Shown: piece by piece, positions 15,257 to 23,004 of the stretch
Layout: each line of letters begins with the position of its first letter
Numbering within the stretch: position 1 is the first letter of the stretch
Assembly (NCBI GenBank): GCA_964428935.1
Contig: CAYSAG010000022.1
Coordinates: 1-29,978 of the forward strand
Direction of reading: 5' to 3'
Origin: JAADHY01 sp964428935
GTDB lineage: Bacteria; Planctomycetota; Planctomycetia; Planctomycetales; Planctomycetaceae
Length of the DNA: 29,978 nt
The notes under the pieces: generated by a model
The model's input: only the letters and a program-made list of their open reading frames with translations
What the model was told of the DNA's origin: nothing
Databases searched by the model: none
Position numbers and translations under genes: made by a program

Positions 15257-16276
15257 CTAGTCGGGACGGCCGGCTCCGGCTGGCCGTTCGTCCGGTTCGT
15301 CCGACCGCTCGACCAGCTCGCGCCCTTGGCCCAGCACACGCTCGGCCAGTTCGGCCGGCGTCTCGCGGCCGGACATTTCCACCGGCCGACACTCCGGTAA
15401 GTTTCGGAACCATGTGAACTGCCGCTTGGCGAACTGTCGGGTTCGACGCTGGATCAGTTCGAGGACCTCTTTCTGTTTTTGCTCAGACAGCCGACCGCCG
15501 CACGCTTCCAGCGCGTCGATCAGTTCTTTGTACCCGAGGGCTTGCCGCGCGGTTCGGCTGAGCGGCTGCGGTCGGGACAGCAACCGACGCACCTCGTCGA
15601 CCAAACCCTCCGCCATCATTCGCTCCACCCGCTCGTTGATTCGCTGGTAAAGCCACTGGCGAGGCGGACACAGCCAGAAGACGGTGCGCGGACGCTGGTC
15701 TTCGGGCAACGGTTCCTCTTGCTGGTGCTCGGACAGCGGCCGACCCGTGACGCGAAAGACCTCCAAAGCCCGGACGACGCGTTTCAGGTCGTTCGGGTGA
15801 ATGCGGGCGGCTGACGCGGGGTCGACGCGACGCAGTTCCTGGTGGAGCCGCTCCGCGCCGTGGCGTTCGGCCAGCTCAAGAAGCTCGCGTCGCACGGACC
15901 AATCGGCCGGTGGGCTTTCGCAGATTCCTCGCAACAGGCTGCGCAGGTACAAACCGGTTCCGCCGACGAAAAGGGGCACGCGTCCGCGTTGGAGGACGTC
16001 GCGGCAGACCCGCTCGGCTGCCGCCAGGTACTGGGCCACGGAGTACTCCTCGTGCGGTTCCAGCACGTCAATCAGGTGGTGCGGGACGCGGCGACGCAGC
16101 TCGGGCGACGGCTTGGCCGTGCCGACGTCCATGTGGCGGTACAGAGCCATTGAGTCGAGCGAAAGGATTTCCGCCCCGAGCCGCTCGGCCAGCTCGACCC
16201 CCACCTCGCTCTTTCCGCAGGCCGTGGGGCCGGCCAGGAACCAGCATTTCTGGAGCACTTCGGAGGGAAACTTCAT
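15257..16276 (-). CDS. miaA: tRNA dimethylallyltransferase MiaA
   Basis: This is a 339-residue protein of normal length, starting at ATG 16276 (MKFPSEVLQ). It has no strong ribosome site and lies 56 bp after the histidine kinase stop, so cotranscription is likely. It transfers a dimethylallyl group to N6 of A37 in tRNAs that read codons starting with U. The P-loop GPTACGKS lies at 16-23. DSMALYRHMDVGTAK (41-55) corresponds to the family motif around the catalytic Asp. GGTGLYLRSLLRG, DLKRVVRALEV, QALGYKEL and RTRQFAKRQFTWFR are all present in the expected order. The family usually has Gln after DSM/DSR and here it is Ala, a variation that does not argue against function. The tail is rich in Glu, Arg and Pro. 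The first steps of ms2i6A modification are inferred from the family. Confidence 0.96.
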   Translation of the reverse strand: MKFPSEVLQKCWFLAGPTACGKSEVGVELAERLGAEILSLDSMALYRHMDVGTAKPSPELRRRVPHHLIDVLEPHEEYSVAQYLAAAERVCRDVLQRGRVPLFVGGTGLYLRSLLRGICESPPADWSVRRELLELAERHGAERLHQELRRVDPASAARIHPNDLKRVVRALEVFRVTGRPLSEHQQEEPLPEDQRPRTVFWLCPPRQWLYQRINERVERMMAEGLVDEVRRLLSRPQPLSRTARQALGYKELIDALEACGGRLSEQKQKEVLELIQRRTRQFAKRQFTWFRNLPECRPVEMSGRETPAELAERVLGQGRELVERSDEPDERPAGAGRPD

Positions 16277-16332
16277 GGCTGTCTGGTCGGGACTGTTGGT
16301 TCGGTGGGAGCCGCTTGGTCGGTTGTTTCCAG

Positions 16333-17874
16333 TCAGAAGCGGAAAATGCGTCGCGGGTCGTGTTGACGCACCAGAGGCAAAGTGAAGGAAAACGTGGCTC
16401 CGTAGCCCTCGTTCGCCTGAGCCGTAATTTCTCCGCCGTGAGCTTCGACCACTCGCCGGCAAATGGCCAGCCCCATTCCCGTGCCGTCCGACTTGGTCGT
16501 GAAGAACGGCTCGAACAACCGGGCGACGGGCACGTCCGGCGGCAGGCCGCGACCGGCGTCGGAGACGGCGACGCGGACCACGTCGGGACAGTCGCACACG
16601 CTAATGTGCACGCGACACCGAGACGGCTCCAGTCCCTCCACCGCTTCGTACGCATTCTGCAACAAGTTGACGACCACTTGCTGCAGCTGAACGGCGTCGG
16701 CAATGACTGGCCGCTCGCAGTCGGGCAGGTCGAGGACCACCTCGACACCGTGCCGCCGCAGCTCAAAGCTCAACAATTCGACCGCGTCACGAACGATTTT
16801 CCGGAAGTCGTGCAACGCGCGGTTGGGGCTGGCCCGTCGGGCGAAGTTTCGCATGTTGCTCAAAATGGCTCCCGCCCGACGCACCTCGGCGTCGATTCTC
16901 GACAGCCATTCCAGGGCCTGAGCCGGAAGTTCCGGCAACTCGCTCAACGCAGCCGCACAGGCCGCTGCGTAATTGGAGACTGCGCTGAGCGGTTGAGCGA
17001 CTTCGTGTGCCAACCCGGCCACCAACTCACCCATGGTCGTCAGACGCGACACGTGCGCCAACTGCTCTTCGCGTTTCTGCAGTTCCTCTCTGGCTCGCAC
17101 CTGGTCGCTAATGTCCCAGTACAGGCCCTGCACGCCGACGACTCGTCCGGTGGCGTCCCGCACCGGAGCTTTGACCACGCGGACCCAAATGCGACCCGTC
17201 TTGGCCGTCTCGTGTTCTTCTTCCCGCTCAATGGTGACTTCTTCCCGCATGACCCGTTGGTCGTCGTCGCGGTACTGCCGAGCCAGCTCGGGCGGGAAGA
17301 GGTCGAAGTCGGTCTTGCCCAGCACTTCGGAGGGGCGAAGCCCGAGCGACGCGGCCATGGACTCGTTGCAGTAGACGAACCGACCGGAGACGTCCTTGCG
17401 AAAGAAGTTGAACGGCAGGTGCTCGACCAGCGAGCGGAACAAGGCTTCGGAGTCGCGGAGGGCGCGTTCCGCCCGCTCGCGGTCCAGCCGCAGTTGCCAT
17501 TCACGAAGGGCGCGTTCCGCCAAGTGAGGCATGTCGGCCAGCGACGTGGACGACTTCACCACGTAGTCCAGCGCTCCACGCTTCAGCAGGTCGACCGCCA
17601 GCTGCTCGTTGCCGAAGCTGGTCAGAATGACCAACGGGAACGGCGGGTCGCCTTCGTGTTCCGGCAGCAACTGCGACGCCCTTCCGTCCGGCAGCAGCAG
17701 GTCGGCAATGACCAGGTCGTAGCTCTGCCGGTCCAGCCGCACACGGGCTTCGGACAGCGTGGCCACCACGTCCAGTTCAAACCGAGCGCGCCACGGGGCA
17801 AAGGCGCGTTTAATCAGCGCGGCGTGTCCCGGGTCGTCCTCGACCAACAAGACTCGGCGGGCGCTTCCGGTCAT
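16333..17874 (-). CDS. Receiver-PAS-histidine kinase hybrid (FixL-like kinase core)
   Basis: This is a 513-residue protein. ATG 17874 is fixed by GGAGGC at 17879-17884 and by the start of the receiver domain right after it. Receiver domain 6-125: acidic pair E12/D13, phospho-acceptor Asp58 (DLVIADLLLPDG), Thr85 and Lys107 are all present. A PAS/PAC domain lies at about 143-262 (RDSEALFRSLVEHLPF ... DISDQ). The HisKA segment GLAHEVAQPLSAVSNYAAA contains His290, and AHEVxQPL is the style of FixL/DctB-type kinases. The ATPase domain (395-500) has N box NLLQNAYEA, G1 box SDAGRGLPP and G2 box GTGMGLAICRRVVEAHGG. There is no membrane helix, so it is a soluble sensor. Its N-terminal receiver suggests it takes phosphate from another kinase. 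The neighbouring kinase at 18299-20344 is an obvious candidate, though this is untested. Confidence 0.93.
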   Translation of the reverse strand: MTGSARRVLLVEDDPGHAALIKRAFAPWRARFELDVVATLSEARVRLDRQSYDLVIADLLLPDGRASQLLPEHEGDPPFPLVILTSFGNEQLAVDLLKRGALDYVVKSSTSLADMPHLAERALREWQLRLDRERAERALRDSEALFRSLVEHLPFNFFRKDVSGRFVYCNESMAASLGLRPSEVLGKTDFDLFPPELARQYRDDDQRVMREEVTIEREEEHETAKTGRIWVRVVKAPVRDATGRVVGVQGLYWDISDQVRAREELQKREEQLAHVSRLTTMGELVAGLAHEVAQPLSAVSNYAAACAAALSELPELPAQALEWLSRIDAEVRRAGAILSNMRNFARRASPNRALHDFRKIVRDAVELLSFELRRHGVEVVLDLPDCERPVIADAVQLQQVVVNLLQNAYEAVEGLEPSRCRVHISVCDCPDVVRVAVSDAGRGLPPDVPVARLFEPFFTTKSDGTGMGLAICRRVVEAHGGEITAQANEGYGATFSFTLPLVRQHDPRRIFRF

Positions 17875-18298
17875 CGATGCCTCCGTGCAAAACCACTTCC
17901 ACCCGGAACGCAACGACGAACAACGAACCGGCTCGGCGCCGAGCCATTCTACCAGCCCCGGGGCTGGGTGCACGCGGGCCGGTTTCGAAAAGCCGTCTCG
18001 GACGGCGAAGTGCGGCAAGCCGCCAGCCCGTCGGCGAACCGAGCCGGTGGCCGACGCGACGGTCCACATGCGGCCGACGCCGGTGCGGTTCAGACGGTTC
18101 CGGGGGCCAGCCTGGCCGTTCGGGCACCGGGTGGGAGTGAGCTTGGTCTGTGAGGACGGTTTGCCAGAACCGTCGACGGCGCGCGGCGCGAGAGCCATTC
18201 GCCCAGTCGACGTGTTCGGTCTCCGCGGCGTTTCCGTGCCGCGGCCGAAGAACGTCTGTCCGTCCCCGACAAAGCGTAACCGCGTCCGGGCCGACGCT
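17875..18298. other. Spacer between the two histidine kinase genes
   Basis: This 424-bp gap between two same-strand genes contains a possible promoter with a perfect 16-bp palindrome (17946-17967). A hairpin GCGTC-N6-GACGC (18282-18297) follows the upstream kinase stop without a T tract. No protein frame is supported. Confidence 0.5.
17946..17967 (-). promoter_or_regulatory. Possible regulated promoter with palindrome next to the -10 box
   Basis: On the minus strand the perfect palindrome CCAGCCCCGGGGCTGG (17952-17967) directly abuts a TAGAAT -10-like box (17946-17951). A recognisable -35 box is missing at the expected distance. A palindrome in the spacer plus a weak -35 is the arrangement of activator-dependent promoters such as MerR-type ones. 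The start would be near 17939, about 65 nt before the REC-PAS kinase gene. Confidence 0.35.
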
Positions 18299-20344
18299 TC
18301 AACCTCGCCTTTCGGCAGCCGGCAGTTCGACCAGGAAACACGCTCCTCGCCCCAAGCCCTCCGACTCGGCCCAAATTCGACCTCCGTGAGCCTCGACAAT
18401 TCGCCGGCAAATGGCCAAGCCCATTCCCGTCCCGGGCGAGTTCGACTCGACCTGCTCGAACACCTGAAAAATTCGCTCGCAGTCGTGCCGCTCCAGTCCA
18501 ATTCCGTTGTCACGCACCTGAATGACCGCGCGGTCGTGGTGTTGCCAGCCGCGAATTTCCACGACGGGAGGCGTGTTGCGACGAGAGAACTTGATTGCGT
18601 TTTCCAACAGGTTTTGGAACACCTGCACCAGACGGCTGACGTCTCCACAGACCGTCGGCAGACCCGGGTGCACCACCACTTGAGCACCGGCCTCGGCAAT
18701 CGACTCCTTCAACCGTTCAATGGTCTCGGCAATCAGCCGGCTGGCCGGCACGTTCTGTCGCGGGCCAATCGGTTGACCGACCTGAGACAGGCGGAGCAGG
18801 TCGACCAGCATTTCGTCCATTCGCTCAATGGCTCGTTGCATGTGTGCCAGGTCTTCTTGGACGACGGGGTCGTCCGTGTGCAGGTCGCGTTGGAGGTGGG
18901 AGAGAAAGCCTTTGAGCGTGACGAGGGGACCGCGCAGGTCGTGCGAGACGGTCTGCGTGAACAGTTCCAGCTCGCGGTTCTTGGCCTGCAGGTCGTTGAT
19001 CAGCCGCTCCCGTTCCCGCTCGGCCAGCTTCTGCTCCGTCACGTCCCGCACGCAGAGCACCCGGGCCGGACGTCCGTGGTAGAAAATGGAGCGGCCGGTG
19101 GCGTGGGCGAGGAAGGTCGAGCCGTCCTTGCGCACGCACGGCCCTTCGTAGGTGTCGCCCGCCAGCGAGTGGTGTCCGTTGTCCGTTTGTCCGGCCGGAA
19201 GGGGCGGCGAGAACCTCCGCAGGTCCTGACCGACCACTTCGCTCACTTCGTAGCCGAACATTTTGGCGAAGCTGTCGTTGGCGTCGACAATCCGACCGTC
19301 GATGTGGACGGCCACACCTTCTTGGGTCAGCGAGGCCAACTGTCGAAACCGTTGTTCGCTTTCCTTCAGCGCTTGCAGGTAGTGAGAGCGTTCAATGGCC
19401 AAGCCCGCCAGGTCGGCCGCCGTTTCAATCAGCTCGATTTCCTCCGACGACGGCTCCTTCGGCTCGCGGTAGTAGAACGCGAACGTTCCCAGAACGTCTC
19501 CGTCGGCGGAACGGATTGGCTGGGACCAACAGGCTCGCAGACGAAAACGCTTGGCGACCTCGGCGTAGTGGCTCGTCAAGGGGTCCGTGAGCAGGTCTCG
19601 CACCACCACCCGCTGGTTCCGGTACGCGGCAACTCCACAAACACTGCCGGTGGGCGCAATGGACAGCCCGTCAATCAAGCGGACGAAGTCGGCCGGCAGT
19701 CCAGGAGCGGCACCGTGCACCAGCTTCTGCTCGTTCTCGTGAACGAGCAACACGGACCCAATGGCGCCGTCACAAAGCCGCTCAATGTGGGAAATCAGTT
19801 TGGCCAACGCCTCGCCGAGCGGCTCGCCGGAGGCCAGGCTGCGCAGGACGGCGTTCTGAGCTTCCAGAATGCGACGCGTGCGTTTTTCGCTGGTAATGTC
19901 TCGCAGGAACGCGGCCACCAGCGGGCCGTCCTCTGGTGAGTGGAACACCGTAACGCTCACGTCCAGGTCGACGAGGCGGCCGTCCTTCCGTCGGTGGCGG
20001 GTTTGGAAACGGGCCGAACGGGCGACAACCATTTCTCGAAGCTCCTGCTGGACCTGCTCCGCGGTCCCGTCGCATTGAAGCTGCCAGACGTTCATGCCCA
20101 GCAGCTCGTCGCGCGTGTAGCCAATCATTCGACAGTAGGACGGGTTGACGTCCCTGATTCGTCCGGCCACGTCGGCCAAGAGGTAACCGTCGAGGGTGGT
20201 GCGGAGCATTTGCTGGACACGAGCAGCCAGCTCGCCCACTTCCTGCTCCGTCTTCTGTCGCAACTGCTGCTGGTGCTGCAGTTCCTGCTGCAACCGACGG
20301 AGTTCGTGCAGCTTCTTCTGCAGGTCCAACGGTTCGGACGTCAA
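18299..20344 (-). CDS. PAS-GAF-PAS sensor histidine kinase
   Basis: This is a 681-residue protein. I chose the TTG at 20344 because GGGAGGT (20351-20357) lies 6 nt before it. An ATG at 20488 in the same frame would add 48 residues that read through a perfect 12-bp hairpin and look non-coding. Residues 8-40 are a Gln/Leu/Arg-rich coiled coil. PAS1 lies at about 45-155 (TTLDGYLLADVAGRIRDVN ... FLRDIT), GAF at 160-320 (GAIGSVLLVHENE ... LAGLAIERSHYL) and PAS2 at 327-440 (VAVHIDGRIVDAND ... CVRDVTEQ). The kinase core has His468 in FTQTVSHDLRGPL, N box QNLLENAIKF near 577-586, G1 box VRDNGIGL and G2 box GTGMGLAICRRIVEAHGG. There is no membrane segment, so it is a soluble multi-input sensor. No receiver or output domain is attached. 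The phosphate target may be the receiver of the next gene downstream, 424 bp away. Confidence 0.92.
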   Translation of the reverse strand: MTSEPLDLQKKLHELRRLQQELQHQQQLRQKTEQEVGELAARVQQMLRTTLDGYLLADVAGRIRDVNPSYCRMIGYTRDELLGMNVWQLQCDGTAEQVQQELREMVVARSARFQTRHRRKDGRLVDLDVSVTVFHSPEDGPLVAAFLRDITSEKRTRRILEAQNAVLRSLASGEPLGEALAKLISHIERLCDGAIGSVLLVHENEQKLVHGAAPGLPADFVRLIDGLSIAPTGSVCGVAAYRNQRVVVRDLLTDPLTSHYAEVAKRFRLRACWSQPIRSADGDVLGTFAFYYREPKEPSSEEIELIETAADLAGLAIERSHYLQALKESEQRFRQLASLTQEGVAVHIDGRIVDANDSFAKMFGYEVSEVVGQDLRRFSPPLPAGQTDNGHHSLAGDTYEGPCVRKDGSTFLAHATGRSIFYHGRPARVLCVRDVTEQKLAERERERLINDLQAKNRELELFTQTVSHDLRGPLVTLKGFLSHLQRDLHTDDPVVQEDLAHMQRAIERMDEMLVDLLRLSQVGQPIGPRQNVPASRLIAETIERLKESIAEAGAQVVVHPGLPTVCGDVSRLVQVFQNLLENAIKFSRRNTPPVVEIRGWQHHDRAVIQVRDNGIGLERHDCERIFQVFEQVESNSPGTGMGLAICRRIVEAHGGRIWAESEGLGRGACFLVELPAAERRG

Positions 20345-20350
20345 GACAGA

Positions 20351-20357
20351 ACCTCCC
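20351..20357 (-). promoter_or_regulatory. Ribosome binding site deciding a TTG start
   Basis: The minus strand reads GGGAGGT six bases before TTG 20344. This is the main reason for placing the kinase start here rather than at the upstream ATG 20488, which has only AAGG nearby. Confidence 0.65.
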
Positions 20358-20380
20358 GTTGTCGTCTCAGCCGCCCGGCC

Positions 20381-20408
20381 TCTGCCGAAGCCGCTGGGCT
20401 TCGGCAGA
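20381..20408. promoter_or_regulatory. Perfect 12-bp hairpin in the kinase leader
   Basis: TCTGCCGAAGCC and GGCTTCGGCAGA pair perfectly around GCTG. The hairpin lies 24 bp upstream of the GGGAGGT ribosome site of the kinase gene. It has no T tract on either side, so it is more likely an RNA structure in the leader or a protein-binding palindrome than a terminator. Confidence 0.5.
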
Positions 20409-20612
20409 CCACGCGCCGCTGCTGGTGTCGCATCTCCCTCGCAGCGGCCAACCACGCTCACTGACTGTTCTCTCCGACGAGTGGGCATTTTACCTTGACG
20501 GCGAACGCTCGCCAGCAAATGACCCGGACGAAGGTCGGACGGCGACGAGCGGGACACGGCAGCGCGCACCGTCCCGGGGCAAACCGTGGAGCGGGTGCGA
20601 ACAGCGGCTGAT

Positions 20613-20642
20613 TGACCGGAGCGAGACGGGGCGGCTACAATC
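20613..20642 (+). promoter_or_regulatory. Sigma70-type promoter of the FHA-GAF-PP2C gene
   Basis: TTGACC (20613-20618), an 18-bp spacer, then TACAAT (20637-20642). This is one of the best matches to the vegetative consensus in the window. Transcription would start near 20649, leaving a leader of about 230 nt before GTG 20879. Confidence 0.6.
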
Positions 20643-20878
20643 GACATTCGTTCGACAAAGGACGGGTTTCACGAGGACGGCGGTGACTGGGCGGACGGGC
20701 CGCGTGGCGTCTGGCCGGTCACCGGAGGACGCGGCGGCGGAAACACGGCTTTTCGTGTTGCGGCCGAGTCGGTTTCAACGGCTTTCCGGGCGTCGTGTTG
20801 TGGCAGAGCGTTCTTCGACGTCGGTGGAACAGCCGTCGCACGTCACATGTCCGTTGAAGACGAGGGCGACCAGTCACC

Positions 20879-22606
20879 GTGGCATTCTTGAAGGCACTTC
20901 GCGGGTCTCACGCCGGACGGACGTACGAGATTACCGGCGAGCGGGTTGTGTTCGGACGACACCACTCCTGCGACGTCGTTCTGGACGGCGCGGGCGTCAG
21001 CCGACGGCACGCGCAAATCATTGAGAAACACGGGCAGTACTACATTGAAGACTTGCGCAGCCGCAACGGCACCTACGTCAACAACGCTCGAATCGACGGC
21101 CGGACGCTCTTGCGAGACAACGACCTGATTACCTTCTGCGACCACACGTTCCGCTTCTACTCCACCTTGCCCGAAGACAGCACGTCCATTACCCGGGTGC
21201 AGCCGGAGCCGCAGCGAGCGGCTCCGAGCGGAGAGAGGTCCGAGCGGCGCGGACGGGTTCAGCCGACGACGCTGCAACCAATCGAGGACGAAAGCCAAAC
21301 CACGTCGGTCATTTCGGCCATTGACGCCGACGTGTCCGCTCGGCTGCGGGTGCACGTCAACCCGGAGGCCAAACTCAAGGCGCTGCTGGCCATTAGCCAG
21401 ACGCTGGCCCGGACGCTCGACCTGAACGAGGTGCTCGACCGAATCCTGGAAGCCCTCTTCAGCATTTTCCCTCAGGCCGACGAGGGGTTCGTTTTGCTGC
21501 GCGACCCAGAGAGCGGCAAGCTGCGCATTCGGGCCTCCCGCGTGCGTCACTCACGACGGGACGACGTCATTCGAATCAGCAAGACAATCGTCAACCAAGC
21601 CATGGAGAGCGGGAAGGCCATTTTGAGCGCGAACGCGCCGGAAGACAGTCGGTTTTCCATGAGCGAGAGCATTGACGGGCTGCGAATCAAGTCCATGATT
21701 TGTGCTCCGCTCATCGGCACCGACAAAAAACCGCTCGGCGTCATTCAAATCGGCACGTGGGACCTGCGGCAGCAGTTCTCGAACGACGACCTGGACCTGC
21801 TGGTCAGCGTCGCCGCCCAGGCCTGTCTGGCCATTGAGAACGCTTACTTGCACCAGACGGCGCTGAAGCAGCGCGACATGGAACGGGACCTGGAATTTGC
21901 CATGCAGGTCCAGTTGGGGTTCTTGCCGAAGAAGCGGCCCGAGCTGGCTGGCTACAGCTTCTACGACCACTACGAGGCGGCTCAGCGGGTCGGCGGCGAC
22001 TTCTTCGACTACGTCGGACTGTCGGACGGAAAGCTGGCCGTCTGCTTGGCCGACGTGGCCGGAAAGGGCGTTCCCGCCGCCCTGCTCATGGCCCGACTCT
22101 ACTCATCGACCAAACTGCACTTGCTGAGCACGTCGAGCCCGTGCGAAGCCCTGGCTGCGCTGAACAACGAGCTGACCGAAGGCGGTTTGGGACACCGGTT
22201 CGTCACGTTCGTCGCCGGGGTCATTGACCCCAAGACGCACCAAGTCACGCTGGTCAACGCCGGACACCTGCCGCCGCTGAAACGTTCGGCCCAAGGAGAA
22301 GTGGTCGAGTTGTCTCGACGAGACTCGGGGCTGCCCCTGGGCATTCTTCCGAACCAGCAGTACCGACCGATTGAGTTCGCAATGGAGCCGGGCGACACGG
22401 TGTTGTTCTTCACGGACGGAGTGACCGAAGCGGTCAACGGACGGAAAGAGCTTTACGGACGGGAACGGCTGCGGGAGTTCGTCCAAAAGGGGCCGAAGTC
22501 GATTGTCGAATTGATTGAGGGAATTGTGGCGGACGTCGAGTCGTTCTGCGAGGGGCAGGCGCAGAGCGACGACATTTGTCTGGTCGGGTTCACACGCGAG
22601 GCCTGA
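20879..22606 (+). CDS. FHA-GAF-PP2C serine/threonine phosphatase (RsbU/SpoIIE type)
   Basis: This is a 575-residue protein starting at GTG 20879. The ribosome site is weak (GAGGG 13 nt upstream), but no other start keeps the complete FHA domain. FHA domain 5-95: VFGRHHSCDVVLDGAGVSRRHA and the RSRNGTYVN strand carry the Arg, Ser and Asn residues that bind phosphothreonine. A Ser/Arg-rich linker runs from about 97 to 160. GAF domain 165-330: VLDRILEALFSIFPQADEGFVLLRD and later SMICAPLIGTDKKPLGVIQI. The PP2C/SpoIIE domain (about 335-573) shows the metal-site acidic residues: VGGDFFDY with Asp374 and Asp377, LADVAGKG with Asp392, VNAGHLPPL, FFTDGVTEA and SDDICLV. RsbU-type enzymes dephosphorylate anti-sigma antagonists. 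The FHA part suggests it is recruited to a phosphoprotein, perhaps a Ser/Thr kinase substrate. No STAS or anti-sigma gene is next to it. Confidence 0.93.
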   Translation: MAFLKALRGSHAGRTYEITGERVVFGRHHSCDVVLDGAGVSRRHAQIIEKHGQYYIEDLRSRNGTYVNNARIDGRTLLRDNDLITFCDHTFRFYSTLPEDSTSITRVQPEPQRAAPSGERSERRGRVQPTTLQPIEDESQTTSVISAIDADVSARLRVHVNPEAKLKALLAISQTLARTLDLNEVLDRILEALFSIFPQADEGFVLLRDPESGKLRIRASRVRHSRRDDVIRISKTIVNQAMESGKAILSANAPEDSRFSMSESIDGLRIKSMICAPLIGTDKKPLGVIQIGTWDLRQQFSNDDLDLLVSVAAQACLAIENAYLHQTALKQRDMERDLEFAMQVQLGFLPKKRPELAGYSFYDHYEAAQRVGGDFFDYVGLSDGKLAVCLADVAGKGVPAALLMARLYSSTKLHLLSTSSPCEALAALNNELTEGGLGHRFVTFVAGVIDPKTHQVTLVNAGHLPPLKRSAQGEVVELSRRDSGLPLGILPNQQYRPIEFAMEPGDTVLFFTDGVTEAVNGRKELYGRERLREFVQKGPKSIVELIEGIVADVESFCEGQAQSDDICLVGFTREA

Positions 22607-22732
22607 GCCGGGCGGGCCGTTTCGCACCTCCGTCTGTCTCGCCGTCGTTGGACTGCCCGGAACGAGCGCGCGGACCAACGACGCCAACTGGCTCCACCCC
22701 CTCACTCCTGCAAGGGTCGACGCTTCGCCTTT

Positions 22733-22748
22733 CGCACGCCGGCGTGCG
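22733..22748. terminator. Perfect 16-bp palindrome between convergent genes
   Basis: CGCACGCC followed by GGCGTGCG is a perfect palindrome. It lies between the convergent ends of the phosphatase gene (22606) and the small gene (22759). With no T tract it is only a weak candidate for a bidirectional transcription stop. Confidence 0.3.
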
Positions 22749-22758
22749 TCGGCCGATT

Positions 22759-23004
22759 TCAGTCCGTCGAGCTTTCAGGCAGGAGCGGCGCGACCAGCTC
22801 AATCAGACGCCGCATGTCTTGGACGACGCCCTTCTCCAGCTCTTCTGTCGGAATTCCCTCACACGCGTTCACGCACGCCTGAATTCGGCGGGCCAACTGA
22901 CGCGCCTCGGGCGTGTCCTCACCGTAAATGACCCCCGCCGCCGTGACGACAACGCGCACGCCGTCGGGGTCCAACGGCTTTTGGGCTTCCGTGTGCTCTG
23001 GCAT
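22759..23004 (-). CDS. Small acidic protein with a phage-associated CVNAC motif
   Basis: This is an 81-residue protein with ATG at 23004 (MPEHTEAQKPLDPDG). No Shine-Dalgarno is visible, and a longer in-frame start upstream adds 24 unconvincing residues. The central segment RIQACVNACEGIPTEELE is the best clue. Nearly the same string occurs in many small proteins of phages and prophages, usually followed by helical Leu/Ala-rich sequence, as here with MRRLIELVAPLLPES. Residues 20-35 (VRVVVTAAGVIYGED) look like a beta hairpin. Its function is unknown. It stands alone, convergent with the phosphatase gene and preceded by an 800-bp spacer. The reading frame is supported mainly by the motif and the amino acid composition. 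Confidence 0.65.
   Translation of the reverse strand: MPEHTEAQKPLDPDGVRVVVTAAGVIYGEDTPEARQLARRIQACVNACEGIPTEELEKGVVQDMRRLIELVAPLLPESSTD

Larger units (their letters stand above)
20345..20878. other. Divergent intergenic region between kinase and phosphatase genes
   Basis: This 534-bp region separates divergent genes. It contains a perfect 28-bp hairpin (20381-20408), a TAAAAT box on the minus strand (20487-20492) that may be the kinase -10, and a good plus-strand promoter (20613-20642). No further gene is supported. Confidence 0.55.

Noticed and set aside
15046..15339. N-terminal extension of the GH10 gene into miaA
   Set aside because: The added 98 residues are Arg/Pro/Ser-rich, overlap the end of miaA, and come before a start with a proper ribosome site and signal segment.
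17875..18699. Continuation of the REC-PAS kinase frame upstream
   Set aside because: The receiver domain begins immediately after ATG 17874 with GGAGGC upstream. The extra residues have no domain and overlap the other kinase gene out of frame.
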